A stretch of DNA of 64,000 bases, from NCBI RefSeq assembly GCF_003049665.1, contig NZ_PYWM01000011.1, positions 1 to 64,000 on the forward strand. The letters run 5' to 3'. A program made the position numbers and the translations under genes. A model generated the notes under the pieces. The model made no database searches and had not been told where the DNA came from. It saw only the letters and a list, made by a program, of their open reading frames with translations. Positions 52,808 to 60,925 of the stretch are shown in pieces. Each line of letters begins with the position of its first letter. The first letter of the stretch is position 1. The stretch comes from Lysinibacillus mangiferihumi. GTDB taxonomy: Bacteria; Bacillota; Bacilli; Bacillales_A; Planococcaceae.

Positions 52808-53359
52808 TTGAAAATTTATGAAACACAAAGGTTAATATTAAGACAGATTGATGAAAGTTGGGCAGAGGAAGTTCTTCAATATTACAATAGGAATCGATTT
52901 TTTTTATCTGAATGGGAACCTCAACGTCCAGAAGAATTTTATACTCTTGATTTTCAGAAGAAATTTCTTCAAGAAGATTTCAAGTCTAATGAAAATGGAA
53001 CAATATTTAGGTTATGGATTACTAATAAAAATGATGAACAAAAGATTATAGGGTGTATAACGTTTAACTTGATTGTACGTGGTGTTCTTCAATCTTGTAT
53101 TTTAGGTTATAAATTAGACAAAGAGGAACTCAATAAAGGTTTAATAACAGAAGGAATTAAAAAAGCCATTATAGTGGTTTTTGATGAGTTAAAAATACAT
53201 AGAATAGAGGCACCTATTATGCCGATTAATATGGCTTCTATAAAGGTTGTAAGCAAATTAGGATTTGAAAATGAAGGTCTTTCTAAAAAATATATAAAAG
53301 TAAATGGAAAATGGGAAGACCATACAAGGTGGGCATTAATTAATAGAAACGAGCAATAA
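52808..53359 (+). CDS. GNAT acetyltransferase (RimJ/RimL type)
   Basis: About 183 aa. YETQRLILRQIDESWAEEVL at the start, GCITFNLIVRG, ILGYKLDKEELNKGLITEGI (acetyl-CoA loop region) and the IEAPIMPINMASIKVVSKLGFENEG ending are classic for ribosomal-protein-alanine type N-acetyltransferases. TTG 52808 is chosen because AAAGAAG lies 8 nt upstream; GTG 52799 is the alternative. Confidence 0.88.
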   Translation: MKIYETQRLILRQIDESWAEEVLQYYNRNRFFLSEWEPQRPEEFYTLDFQKKFLQEDFKSNENGTIFRLWITNKNDEQKIIGCITFNLIVRGVLQSCILGYKLDKEELNKGLITEGIKKAIIVVFDELKIHRIEAPIMPINMASIKVVSKLGFENEGLSKKYIKVNGKWEDHTRWALINRNEQ

Positions 53360-53392
53360 AGATTTATACAGTATACAAAAATAAATTTAATA

Positions 53393-53499
53393 AACGTTCC
53401 CAAATCGAAGTTTGGAAAGTGACCGAAATCCAAGAAATGCTGTTAATCCGACATTTCTTGGATTTTCCTTTGAATATTGTTTATACAGCTTTTTATTCA
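53393..53499. repeat. About 105-bp direct repeat R1, copy 1
   Basis: Nearly the same as 58657-58761: GTTCCCAAAT, AAGTTTGGA, then a hairpin AATCCAAGAAATG / CATTTCTTGGATT followed by TTCCTTT, and GAATATTGTTTATACAGC. Same orientation in both copies. It starts 33 bp after the GNAT gene. Confidence 0.85.
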
Positions 53500-53611
53500 A
53501 ATATATATACAGGGCTACGATAGTACTTTTCAAGATTATACAGCGTGTGTTATCTGAATAAAACCTGTATATCTGACGCTTTAAAACTGCATTTTATATC
53601 GTTCCTATACT

Positions 53612-53657
53612 TCAATTAAAGGGCCTTTAATTGAAAAACAATCTTCCGCAATCGGGA
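53612..53657. repeat. Dispersed repeat, scrambled copy
   Basis: Contains the right part (TTCAATTAAAGGGCC) followed closely by a left-part core (CAATCGGG), in reversed order relative to 54525. It abuts the integrase fragment at 53658. Confidence 0.5.
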
Positions 53658-53785
53658 CACAGCTATGCAACGCATATGATTCATAACGGTCGCCAATTGA
53701 TGTCATTCAAAGTTTACTGGGTCATGAAAAGAGTGAGACCACAAAGATATACGCTCAACTAAGCGGAAAGCTAAGACAGGGGTAA
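53658..53785 (+). pseudogene. Tyrosine recombinase C-terminal fragment
   Basis: Frame one gives HSYATHMIHNGRQLM and frame two, after a shift, DVIQSLLGHEKSETTKIYAQ then a stop at 53783-53785. Together they match the active-site end of XerC/D-like integrases (H.LRH-type box, LGH, catalytic Tyr in the IYAQ position). Truncated on the left by a dispersed-repeat copy, and frameshifted. Confidence 0.65.
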
Positions 53786-54197
53786 CCCCAGACACATGTA
53801 GAAATGGGTGTTTTTTTGTTATGGGGCCAGATTGTGGAATACGGAGTCTAGTCAGATTTCTGCAGATTCATAACGATAAACAAAGAAATGGTGTTTTATA
53901 CAAAGAGTTTTTTTAGTTTGGTTGAAATGTTTAAAATTTTCGTTCAATTCTGTATGATTAAAAGAGGGAATTATTGCACGAAGCAAATTAGCCAATATTT
54001 TATTAACTTTAGCTCAGCAAGGTAAGCAGGACGGCTCGTTAAGACAGGATATTTTCGCTGATTAATAGTTAGGCTGTTTATGTTTGCTTAATCACTTTTT
54101 ATCAAACAAATTAAAGGAGTGGTAAAAAAATATTTTCACCACTTTAAAAACGGGTCAAACCGTTGATATATCAATATTTATAGAGGGAGGTGGTAAA
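53786..54197. other. AT-rich gap before the 104-aa gene
   Basis: No gene recognised. GGGTAACCCC near 53780 is a small palindrome at the integrase remnant end. Confidence 0.4.
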
Positions 54198-54512
54198 ATG
54201 ACTCAACTACAAGTATATAAAACAGCATTTATCGCATTATTAGTTATATTTGTGCTAAGTTTTACTTATATGTTCAGCCAAGTGGACGTTATTACAACTC
54301 AAGAAATCACAGAAGAGCAAATAGTAGAAGAAGACGGACAAAACTATATAGTCTTAGAAGTCGAAAGCCGAAAATTAAAAATCAGCGAAGATTTACTACA
54401 AAGTTTAGAGTTAGATAAATATAAAGAATATAAAATCTCTTACTCGTACAACAAGCTGTTTTCTAAAACAGGGAAAATCGACAGTGTAATTCCATACGGT
54501 AAAACGCCATAA
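54198..54512 (+). CDS. Small membrane-anchored hypothetical protein
   Basis: 104 aa; family not recognised. N-terminal membrane segment about 9-27 (FIALLVIFVLSFTYMF), then an acidic, beta-prone outside domain (EEQIVEEDGQNYIVLEVESR, cut) with no Cys. The ribosome site GGGAGGTGG is 6 nt upstream. Followed at once by a full dispersed-repeat copy that can act as its terminator. Confidence 0.65.
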   Translation: MTQLQVYKTAFIALLVIFVLSFTYMFSQVDVITTQEITEEQIVEEDGQNYIVLEVESRKLKISEDLLQSLELDKYKEYKISYSYNKLFSKTGKIDSVIPYGKTP

Positions 54513-54524
54513 AGTTGTAACTAC

Positions 54525-54598
54525 GTTCAACAATCGGGCGCGATTCTGTAACAAGGATCAGCGCTTGTTTTCATTAAAGGGCCAGATTATTGAATAAC
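54525..54598. repeat. Dispersed 74-bp repeat, full copy (MITE-like)
   Basis: Left end GTTCAACAATCGGGCGCGATT, right end ATTAAAGGGCCAGATTATTGAATAAC (quoted in part). The ends are imperfect inverted repeats (TTCAACAATCGGGC against TTCAATAATCTGGC), and AATCG..CGATT adds an inner stem. Other full or half copies: 46526, 47288, 49883, 50561, 51322, 53612, 54851, 56803, 57796 and 63736. No coding content. Confidence 0.7.
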
Positions 54599-54612
54599 AA
54601 TTATTTTAGATA

Positions 54613-54817
54613 TATAACCAAACGACGCTTTGGGTGCTTTTTTTATTCAACTAACCAGCCTAAGTATGTGTTAACAAGTAGAGGGTGAACATGTTAGTTG
54701 TCGGAATCTAGTCCCACGAGCAGGTCCTTTCTACCCTTTCTACCCTGGATACTATCAATCTATAAATTGAATAAAAAATAGTCAACCAGATTTCTCTGGC
54801 TGACCTTATAATACGAA
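54613..54817. repeat. 205-bp direct repeat R2, copy 1
   Basis: Matches 57882-58086 over 205 bp with two differences I can see (GGTGC/GGAGC and GGATAC/GGCTAC). It starts TATAACCAAACGACGC, has CGGAATCTAGTCCCACGAGC in the middle and ends in a hairpin GTCAACCAGA / TCTGGCTGAC. Each copy lies right after a dispersed-repeat copy. No coding content seen. Confidence 0.9.
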
Positions 54818-54850
54818 GGGTGCTTTAGTTTAAGAAGAGATATCCTTATG

Positions 54851-54921
54851 CCATAATCGGGCGCAATTCTGTAACAAGAATCAGCGCTCGTTTTCATTAA
54901 AGGGCCATATTGTTGAATAAC
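54851..54921. repeat. Dispersed repeat, near-full copy
   Basis: ATAATCGGGCGCAATT to ATTAAAGGGCCATATTGTTGAATAAC (in part). Just downstream TACCAAACGGCGGTTTGATAAC resembles the head of repeat R2, so the pair repeat-plus-R2 head occurs three times. Confidence 0.7.
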
Positions 54922-54967
54922 ATTCTTTTATGAAAAGTTACCAAACGGCGGTTTGATAACTTATTAT

Positions 54968-55849
54968 TTATTTTTTAAAAAGAAAATCTAAAAACAATTC
55001 AGAACTAGTATTTGGCTGCATGTTTAATCGAGTGCATACATGTACAGGGCGTATAATTTCTATGTTTTTCACATAAATCCTCTGCAGTTGATTAGTATCT
55101 AAATACCTTTCAACAGCAATAGATGGAGATAAAGTAATACCATAACCTGAAAGAACTGCTTGAACCGATTCCGTTAATCCATTAAAAACTAATCCTATTT
55201 TAGGAAATGGCACACTTTGAGTATGACAAATGGATTGAAAAAGTTTTCTTGTTGAACTCCCTTCTTCTCTCATAACAAATGAGTATTGAACAAGCTCATC
55301 TAAAGTGACCTCTTTATTTGCTAATTTATGCTTTGGGTGAGTAACGAAATAAAACTCAATATCTTTCCAATGTTTACTTACTATATTAGACTCATCTATA
55401 TTTTCAGTAACAATAATTCCTATATCTGCCTTATAATTTAGCAAATTATGAATCATGTCTTTCGTGTTTCCTGCTTGAAGTACAAATTGAATATGCTCAT
55501 TTTCATCTTTATACTTCGAAATGAATGGTGGAAGTATAGCTGTAGCTGGTAAATAGGTCGACGCGATGACAATTGTTTCAGCTGCTTGTTTTTTTATATT
55601 CGCGATTTTTGTTTCTATCGAGGTTTCTAATGAAAAAAGGTTTTCCGCCTCTATTGCAAGAATGCGTCCTACTTTCGTTAATTGAATTCCTCTACCTTTC
55701 GATTGGATCAATGTCACATCAAGCTCTTTTTCTAAATGGCGAATTTGTATCGTTACAGCTGGCTGACTCAAACATAGATACTCTGCGGCCTTTGTTACAT
55801 TTTCAAATTCAGCTACCGTTTTAAATATTCTTAAAGCGTGTAGATTCAT
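54968..55849 (-). CDS. LysR family transcriptional regulator
   Basis: 293 aa. HTH segment LHALRIFKTVAEFENVTKAAEYLCLSQPAVTIQIRHLEKEL (in parts) and C-terminal effector domain; resembles CysL/YwfK-type regulators of sulfur metabolism. Divergent from the TauE/SafE gene 106 bp away and probably controls it. It lies inside the cassette between the two R2 repeats. Confidence 0.9.
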   Translation of the reverse strand: MNLHALRIFKTVAEFENVTKAAEYLCLSQPAVTIQIRHLEKELDVTLIQSKGRGIQLTKVGRILAIEAENLFSLETSIETKIANIKKQAAETIVIASTYLPATAILPPFISKYKDENEHIQFVLQAGNTKDMIHNLLNYKADIGIIVTENIDESNIVSKHWKDIEFYFVTHPKHKLANKEVTLDELVQYSFVMREEGSSTRKLFQSICHTQSVPFPKIGLVFNGLTESVQAVLSGYGITLSPSIAVERYLDTNQLQRIYVKNIEIIRPVHVCTRLNMQPNTSSELFLDFLFKK

Positions 55850-55955
55850 GAAAATCCCCCTTGTATAAATATTATTTATGAATATTACTTAATTATATAT
55901 TAGATTTATTGATAATAGCGTTGTATGGTTTGTATAAAAAGTTGAGGGAAAAATA

Positions 55956-56780
55956 ATGAGAACATTGATTAATCTTTCAATGATATTTGCAGGTGGAGTT
56001 TTTCTATTATTACAAATTAATGCTACAACAAACATCTCGTTTCTCAGTATCATTATTTGCATTGGCATGTTAGGTTCATTTATAGGGACACTTGCAGGAG
56101 GCGGGGGCTTAATTACGTTACCTGCAATGCTACTACTTGGAATTCCTATTCATTTTAGTATCGCAACAAATAAATTTTCTTCAGGAATCGCATCATTATC
56201 TAGTTTATTTGTTCTTCTAAAGACAAAAGAGTTGAATATGAAAATAATGAAATCCTACATTATTTCTTCGATTATCGGAGGAGGCTTTGGTGCGCTAGTT
56301 GCGTCAATTCTTCCAGAGAAATGGCTAAATCTAATTGCAATTTGTTTGCTCATATTTACATTTATTGTATCTATTAAAAGTAAGAAAGGGTATAGCGAAC
56401 TACAAGCAAATAATACAAACCTTAATAATAATCGTTCTTCTAAAGTGATGTCATTCTTTATTGGGATGTATGATGGTGGATTTGGTCCTGGGTCATCAAC
56501 ATTCAGTATTTTATACTTTTTAAAATCTAAAAATACTTATGTAAAGGCAACACAAATGAGCAGAGTGTTAAATTTCGGTAGCTGTTTCGGGGCATTTATC
56601 ATTTTTTATCAAACGGGTTTTTTACAATGGGATTATGCAATTGCTTTGGCTACGGGATCTATCATTGGTACACAAGTTGCATTAAAAATCGTTTCAAAAA
56701 TACCTTTAAAAATTGCTAAAGGGTTAGTAACTACCATCCTAATTTTATTAATCGTTCAAGTAGCATGGCAATTTAAATAG
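55956..56780 (+). CDS. TauE/SafE (TSUP) family sulfite/organosulfonate exporter
   Basis: 274-aa membrane protein with about eight hydrophobic segments. TSUP signatures: FIGTLAGGGGLITLPAMLLLG near residue 45-65 and GMYDGGFGPGSSTFSILYFL near 165-185, two pseudo-symmetric repeats. Substrate sulfite, sulfoacetate or a related anion by family. Divergent LysR regulator suggests inducible export. Confidence 0.88.
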   Translation: MRTLINLSMIFAGGVFLLLQINATTNISFLSIIICIGMLGSFIGTLAGGGGLITLPAMLLLGIPIHFSIATNKFSSGIASLSSLFVLLKTKELNMKIMKSYIISSIIGGGFGALVASILPEKWLNLIAICLLIFTFIVSIKSKKGYSELQANNTNLNNNRSSKVMSFFIGMYDGGFGPGSSTFSILYFLKSKNTYVKATQMSRVLNFGSCFGAFIIFYQTGFLQWDYAIALATGSIIGTQVALKIVSKIPLKIAKGLVTTILILLIVQVAWQFK

Positions 56781-56802
56781 ATATGCAGTACTAAATCATG
56801 AT

Positions 56803-56830
56803 CTTCAGCAATCGGGCGCGACTCTTGAAG
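56803..56830. repeat. Dispersed repeat, left half
   Basis: TTCAGCAATCGGGCGCGACT followed by a TTTTTGTTTTT run, so it also serves as terminator of the exporter gene. Confidence 0.65.
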
Positions 56831-56976
56831 AGGGTTTTTGTTTTTCTCAATTTCAAAAGTGGTAGGAATTGCTAAAAAAGAATTAAATCCAAAAATGAAC
56901 TGTACTTAAAGTACAGTTTAATCAATAGGTGTTATTTACCACTCAAAAATAAATGACGTTGTTTAGAAAACTATAA

Positions 56977-57633
56977 CTAGAGCGTCTCTTCCAATTTTTG
57001 CTTTATGGAATTTGAAATTAAATACACATTGCCGAAAATGTCAATTTTGTTTCCCTTTACACGAACAGCACAATCTTTGTTGGATGCATAAATGTTAATT
57101 TCTTTGGATAAGGCCGATAGTTCGTTTTGAACCATTGACATATTATTTTCAAGATCAAAATGAGACAGGACGGAAAAATCATCAAGGCCAATTCCTTCGT
57201 AAACAGAGCTTTCTTCAACGTCATAGCCAAAATTTTTCGAGCATAACCATTTAGCAGACATATTGGTTGCACCAGCGCTTGCGCCCATTACAACAGCTTT
57301 GCTTTTTTTTATTATTTCAGACAATTCGTATTCTATTAAAAACTCATTTTGTTTTACAGTATTACCACCCAACAAGAAAATAACAGAGGCATTTTGAATT
57401 AATAATTGGGCATCTTCCTTCTTGACGCGATAATTAATTAAATGATATTCATCAAAAATAATGTTAGCCTGATTGAACCACGAACGTTCAGTATCACCAA
57501 CATCTTCATAGATTGATGGATTCGAACTAATCATTACAAGTGATTTTCTAGTATTAATATCTTTGTGTAACACTTTTCCCAGCTTTTCCGGGAAAAAGTT
57601 GTTGAACCATCCTAAATAATAGTGAGTCTTCAT
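56977..57633 (-). CDS. Peptidase S51 (dipeptidase E-like) family protein
   Basis: About 218 aa, class I glutamine-amidotransferase-like fold. The Ser nucleophile lies in MGASAGATNM, preceded by FLLGGNTVKQ; these are the signatures of S51 peptidases (aspartyl dipeptidase, cyanophycinase type). ATG 57633 has GGAGG 7 nt upstream; the in-frame ATG 57660 lies before it. Substrate unknown. Confidence 0.85.
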   Translation of the reverse strand: MKTHYYLGWFNNFFPEKLGKVLHKDINTRKSLVMISSNPSIYEDVGDTERSWFNQANIIFDEYHLINYRVKKEDAQLLIQNASVIFLLGGNTVKQNEFLIEYELSEIIKKSKAVVMGASAGATNMSAKWLCSKNFGYDVEESSVYEGIGLDDFSVLSHFDLENNMSMVQNELSALSKEINIYASNKDCAVRVKGNKIDIFGNVYLISNSIKQKLEETL

Positions 57634-57795
57634 AAGTTCCTCCGTAATTTTATTTATCAATTCCTCTCCTAATTATACAATAATTGTAAATATAAAAGGT
57701 GTGAAAATAATTAGCTAGTACTGGTATTTTTATTATTAATACATTATTTGCAATGATTTATAACTATAGCTACCAGGGCATCAGTAAAAAATGAT

Positions 57796-57870
57796 TCTCA
57801 ACAATCGGGCGCAATTCTTAAAGATAAATTGTGCTTTTTAAGCAATAGTACCAGCTTTTTGAATTACAAA
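57796..57870. repeat. Dispersed repeat, degenerate full copy
   Basis: CTCAACAATCGGGCGCAATTC at the left, GTACCAGCTTTTTGAATTAC at the right, directly before repeat R2 copy 2. Confidence 0.6.
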
Positions 57871-57881
57871 CTGTTATGAAC

Positions 57882-58086
57882 TATAACCAAACGACGCTTT
57901 GGGAGCTTTTTTTATTCAACTAACCAGCCTAAGTATGTGTTAACAAGTAGAGGGTGAACATGTTAGTTGTCGGAATCTAGTCCCACGAGCAGGTCCTTTC
58001 TACCCTTTCTACCCTGGCTACTATCAATCTATAAATTGAATAAAAAATAGTCAACCAGATTTCTCTGGCTGACCTTATAATACGAA
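57882..58086. repeat. 205-bp direct repeat R2, copy 2
   Basis: See copy at 54613. Same orientation and same length, two differences seen. The segment between the two copies (54818-57881) carries lysR, tauE/safE and the S51 gene. Confidence 0.9.
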
Positions 58087-58114
58087 CGTAAGCAGGTTAG
58101 TTCAATAAGTAAAA

Positions 58115-58522
58115 TTAATCTTTTTCAACTTTATATCTAACTTGTTTGAAGGTAGCTATATCTCCATCTTCAGTATCATCTAGAGTTTGAAGAAGTTGAA
58201 CTTTTGGCTTGTAGTCCGTCCTATGAGCATCTTCGATATCCATAATGTTAAGTTTGTAGGATTCACCATTTTTTATTTTTTGTTCAAATACTTTTTTATT
58301 TGCAACGTAAATAAAGGTCACTTTATTTTCATCAATTCCCTCAGTCATAAATTCTAATTGATTTTCTTTTGTTGTAATGGTTGGTTTTAATAATTCAATA
58401 CTTCCGTTTCCAGTTTCTCGTTTAAGAGCAATTTCAATATCGGGATTTTCTATTATATCTGAACATCCGGATAATATGATACCTGAAAATAGAATAGAAC
58501 TTAATCCAATTAACTTTGTCAA
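58115..58522 (-). CDS. Hypothetical lipoprotein
   Basis: 135 aa. Lipoprotein signal peptide with lipobox ILSGC (Cys 20). The rest is beta-prone and charged, without a recognised domain. The ribosome site GGAGGG lies upstream. Between repeats R2 copy 2 and R1 copy 2. Confidence 0.7.
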   Translation of the reverse strand: MTKLIGLSSILFSGIILSGCSDIIENPDIEIALKRETGNGSIELLKPTITTKENQLEFMTEGIDENKVTFIYVANKKVFEQKIKNGESYKLNIMDIEDAHRTDYKPKVQLLQTLDDTEDGDIATFKQVRYKVEKD

Positions 58523-58656
58523 AAATACCCCTCCATTTAGTGGATTATAACATATAATGTAATAATAAGGAAAATGATCAATGGGACGTATGGTAATCTT
58601 CGACGAAGTACTCTAGTGCAATAAGGATTTATAACGTATATATAACTAAATCTAAT

Positions 58657-58761
58657 AACGTTCCCAAATGAAAGTTTGGAGAGACCGAAATCCAAGAAAT
58701 GCTGTTAATCCGACATTTCTTGGATTTTCCTTTGAATATTGTTTATACAGCTTTTTATTCA
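58657..58761. repeat. About 105-bp direct repeat R1, copy 2
   Basis: Same sequence as 53393-53499 apart from a few changes near the left part. The match ends six bases before a Tn3-type terminal repeat starts. Confidence 0.85.
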
Positions 58762-58766
58762 TATAT

Positions 58767-58804
58767 GGGGTCCCGTCAGAAAAATGCGGATTTACAACGT
58801 TAAG
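58767..58804. mobile_element. Tn3-family 38-bp terminal inverted repeat
   Basis: Begins GGGGTCCCGTCAGAAAAA and ends TTTACAACGTTAAG. From memory this differs from the Tn1546 end by about four of 38 positions. It marks the left end of a Tn3-family transposon whose resolvase gene follows. No second end and no transposase gene are visible in the window. Confidence 0.85.
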
Positions 58805-58838
58805 GAAAAATGGAAACAAAACAGGAGCATGCCCAACT

Positions 58839-59408
58839 TTAAATGTCGGGCTGCTTTTGTTTTAAATAGCGATAAATGGTAGCGCGACTTATTCCAGTCA
58901 TTTCAACAATTTCATTGACGCTATATTGTTCAGATTTATACAAGTTAAGTGCCTTTTTCAGCCCTCTTTCATTTACTTTCGGACGACCACCTTGACGGCC
59001 TCTTGCTCTAGCACTAATTAAACCTTCCTTCGTTCGCTGGACAATTAAATCACGTTCAAATTGACTGAATGCTTGAAATACAGTCATCATTAATTTCCCT
59101 TGTGGTGTGGAGGTATCAAAGTTTTCTTTAATGCTAAGTAGCTTGATTTCCCTTTCTTCAAAATAAGCAACTAATTCAATTAAATCCTTCGTACTTCTAC
59201 CTAATCGGGAGAAGCTTTCTACCACCACCATATCTCCTGGTCGCAATTTATCCTTCAGCCGATTCAACTCCGGACGATCTGCTTTCGTTCCAGATATTTT
59301 TTCTGTTAAAATCTCGTGACAATTGTATTGTTTTAATAAGTCTAGCTGTCGATTCAATTCTTGCTGTCGCGTACTCACTCGAGCGTACCCATAAATATAG
59401 GAAGTCAC
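58839..59408 (-). CDS. tnpR: Serine resolvase/recombinase TnpR
   Basis: About 189-aa Tn3-type resolvase. Catalytic Ser in YGYARVSTRQQ, then VVVESFSRLGRSTKDL and IVQRTKEGLISARARGRQGGRP, with a C-terminal helix-turn-helix (YSVNEIVEMTGISRATIYRYL). GTG 59408 is preferred, with AAAGGG upstream; the frame extends to 59465. Next to a Tn3-type terminal repeat; the transposase is gone, so this is a remnant. Confidence 0.9.
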   Translation of the reverse strand: MTSYIYGYARVSTRQQELNRQLDLLKQYNCHEILTEKISGTKADRPELNRLKDKLRPGDMVVVESFSRLGRSTKDLIELVAYFEEREIKLLSIKENFDTSTPQGKLMMTVFQAFSQFERDLIVQRTKEGLISARARGRQGGRPKVNERGLKKALNLYKSEQYSVNEIVEMTGISRATIYRYLKQKQPDI

Positions 59409-59641
59409 AATTTTCACCCTTTCGATATTACAAATATATATCACAAAGGGAGCTTTATGAAACATAGATTTTGAGCAAAGTTGTGAAACATCATTTAGAC
59501 TAAATAAAGTGAAAAAAGTCGCCTAATGAAAATGTCTCAAAAACAATCGTTTTTGAGCTACTATGTAGAGTGTCTATAAATTTCTAATTTTTTAAATCCT
59601 TTTTGTCATTTTGATTGTTATATAGATATTGGAGGTTACTC
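59409..59641. other. Likely resolvase res region and sigma-gene leader
   Basis: CTCAAAAACAATCGTTTTTGAG near 59536-59557 is an almost perfect palindrome and TGTCTATAAA follows; such sites next to tnpR are usual in res regions. Assignment by position only. Confidence 0.4.
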
Positions 59642-60163
59642 ATGCAAGAAGATGCACAAATAATTCAGCAAATTTTACAAGGCAATCAGGTAGCTATCGA
59701 TGAATTAGTTCACCTATACTATGATGAAATATTTCGTTATATTGTACGAATGGGCTGTTCAACAGAGGATTCGATGGATTTAACGCAAGAGGTTTTTATT
59801 ACCGTAATGAAATCAATCCATACATATAAAGAACAAGGACATTTTAGAGCCTGGTTATATAAGATTGCGCACAATCAAACAATGAATGTGTTTAAAAAGA
59901 ATAAGCATGAATCTAATTACTTTAAAACTAAAGAAGAAAATGTTGTGATGACAGATTTTAGTAATAAGGTGGTAGATCAGGCATTTATAGAGGAACTATT
60001 AAATCAACTGCCAGTTAAACAGCGTGATGTGGTGATTTTGAAATATTATCACGGCTTTAAATCAAAAGAAATCGCAAAAATTACAGGAAGTACATTACCA
60101 GGCGTCAAATCGAGGTTATTTCAAGCATTACAAAAGCTAAGAAAATACATTGGGGAGGAATAG
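59642..60163 (+). CDS. ECF RNA polymerase sigma factor
   Basis: 173-aa group IV sigma. Region 2: ELVHLYYDEIFRYIVRMGCS, SMDLTQEVFITVMKSIHTY, FRAWLYKIAHNQTMN. Region 4: LPVKQRDVVILKYYHGFKSK, EIAKITGSTLPGVKSRLFQALQKLR, in parts. ATG 59642 has GGAGG 6 nt upstream; the in-frame ATG 59615 lies before it. First gene of a five-gene operon with a membrane protein and an ABC transporter. Confidence 0.92.
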   Translation: MQEDAQIIQQILQGNQVAIDELVHLYYDEIFRYIVRMGCSTEDSMDLTQEVFITVMKSIHTYKEQGHFRAWLYKIAHNQTMNVFKKNKHESNYFKTKEENVVMTDFSNKVVDQAFIEELLNQLPVKQRDVVILKYYHGFKSKEIAKITGSTLPGVKSRLFQALQKLRKYIGEE

Positions 60164-60166
60164 TAA

Positions 60167-60925
60167 TTGGGGAAAAAAGAAGACGAAAGATTGTTACATG
60201 TTTTAGAACAATATGCTCACATTCCAATAAATCAGCAGCATAAGGAAAGTGTTGCTGCAACAATAAGAGCCTTTGTACCGGTTTCTGAACAAAATCCAAA
60301 AACGATTTTTAAACAGTTATTTAAGCAGGCCATGATGGAAATTTGGCAATATCAAAAAGCGATACTATGTATATTAATTTTATTCTTATTTGGACTGTAC
60401 TTTATTATACCTGATTCTTTAGATAACAAGCTTTTATTTTTAGTAACAACGCCATTACCTTTGGTGCTTATGGGGTGGCGAATGTTAGAGGATTATGATG
60501 AAGAAATGGTAGAACTGTTATTAACTTATAAATTTACATTTCAGCAATTGCTATGCGCCAAAATAGTAGCTGTTTGCAGTATAGCGTTTATTAATTATAC
60601 GTTTTTAGCTATTTATTTGATATTTTCACTTCAAGAGGACTTACTACAGTCAATTTTTCGATTGCTTATAACAGGTATAACACCTATTTTAACTTGGGGA
60701 CTAATATTACTAATTTTTCAAATCTATTACCGAAAGCAGTCTATTTGGGGGGTACTTGTGCTTGCTTGGGTGTTTTTTGCTCTGTTAGTTATGTATACCC
60801 CTGTAGGCGAATGGTTACTAGGTATTCACATTAGTTTTTATGTGTTATTCAATTGCATATTATTAATTCTCTTATGGAATCTACTTGTAAGAACCTGGCG
60901 ATTGGAGCGAATTGTATATGATTAG
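60167..60925 (+). CDS. Membrane protein, probable anti-sigma factor
   Basis: 252 aa. A soluble N-terminus of about 60 residues (ERLLHVLEQYAHIPINQQH) is followed by about six membrane segments. No zf-HC2 motif is seen. The place directly after the ECF sigma gene, 3 bp apart, makes an anti-sigma or signal-sensing role likely. TTG start 60167 with GGGGAGG upstream. It overlaps the next gene by 14 bp. Confidence 0.75.
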   Translation: MGKKEDERLLHVLEQYAHIPINQQHKESVAATIRAFVPVSEQNPKTIFKQLFKQAMMEIWQYQKAILCILILFLFGLYFIIPDSLDNKLLFLVTTPLPLVLMGWRMLEDYDEEMVELLLTYKFTFQQLLCAKIVAVCSIAFINYTFLAIYLIFSLQEDLLQSIFRLLITGITPILTWGLILLIFQIYYRKQSIWGVLVLAWVFFALLVMYTPVGEWLLGIHISFYVLFNCILLILLWNLLVRTWRLERIVYD

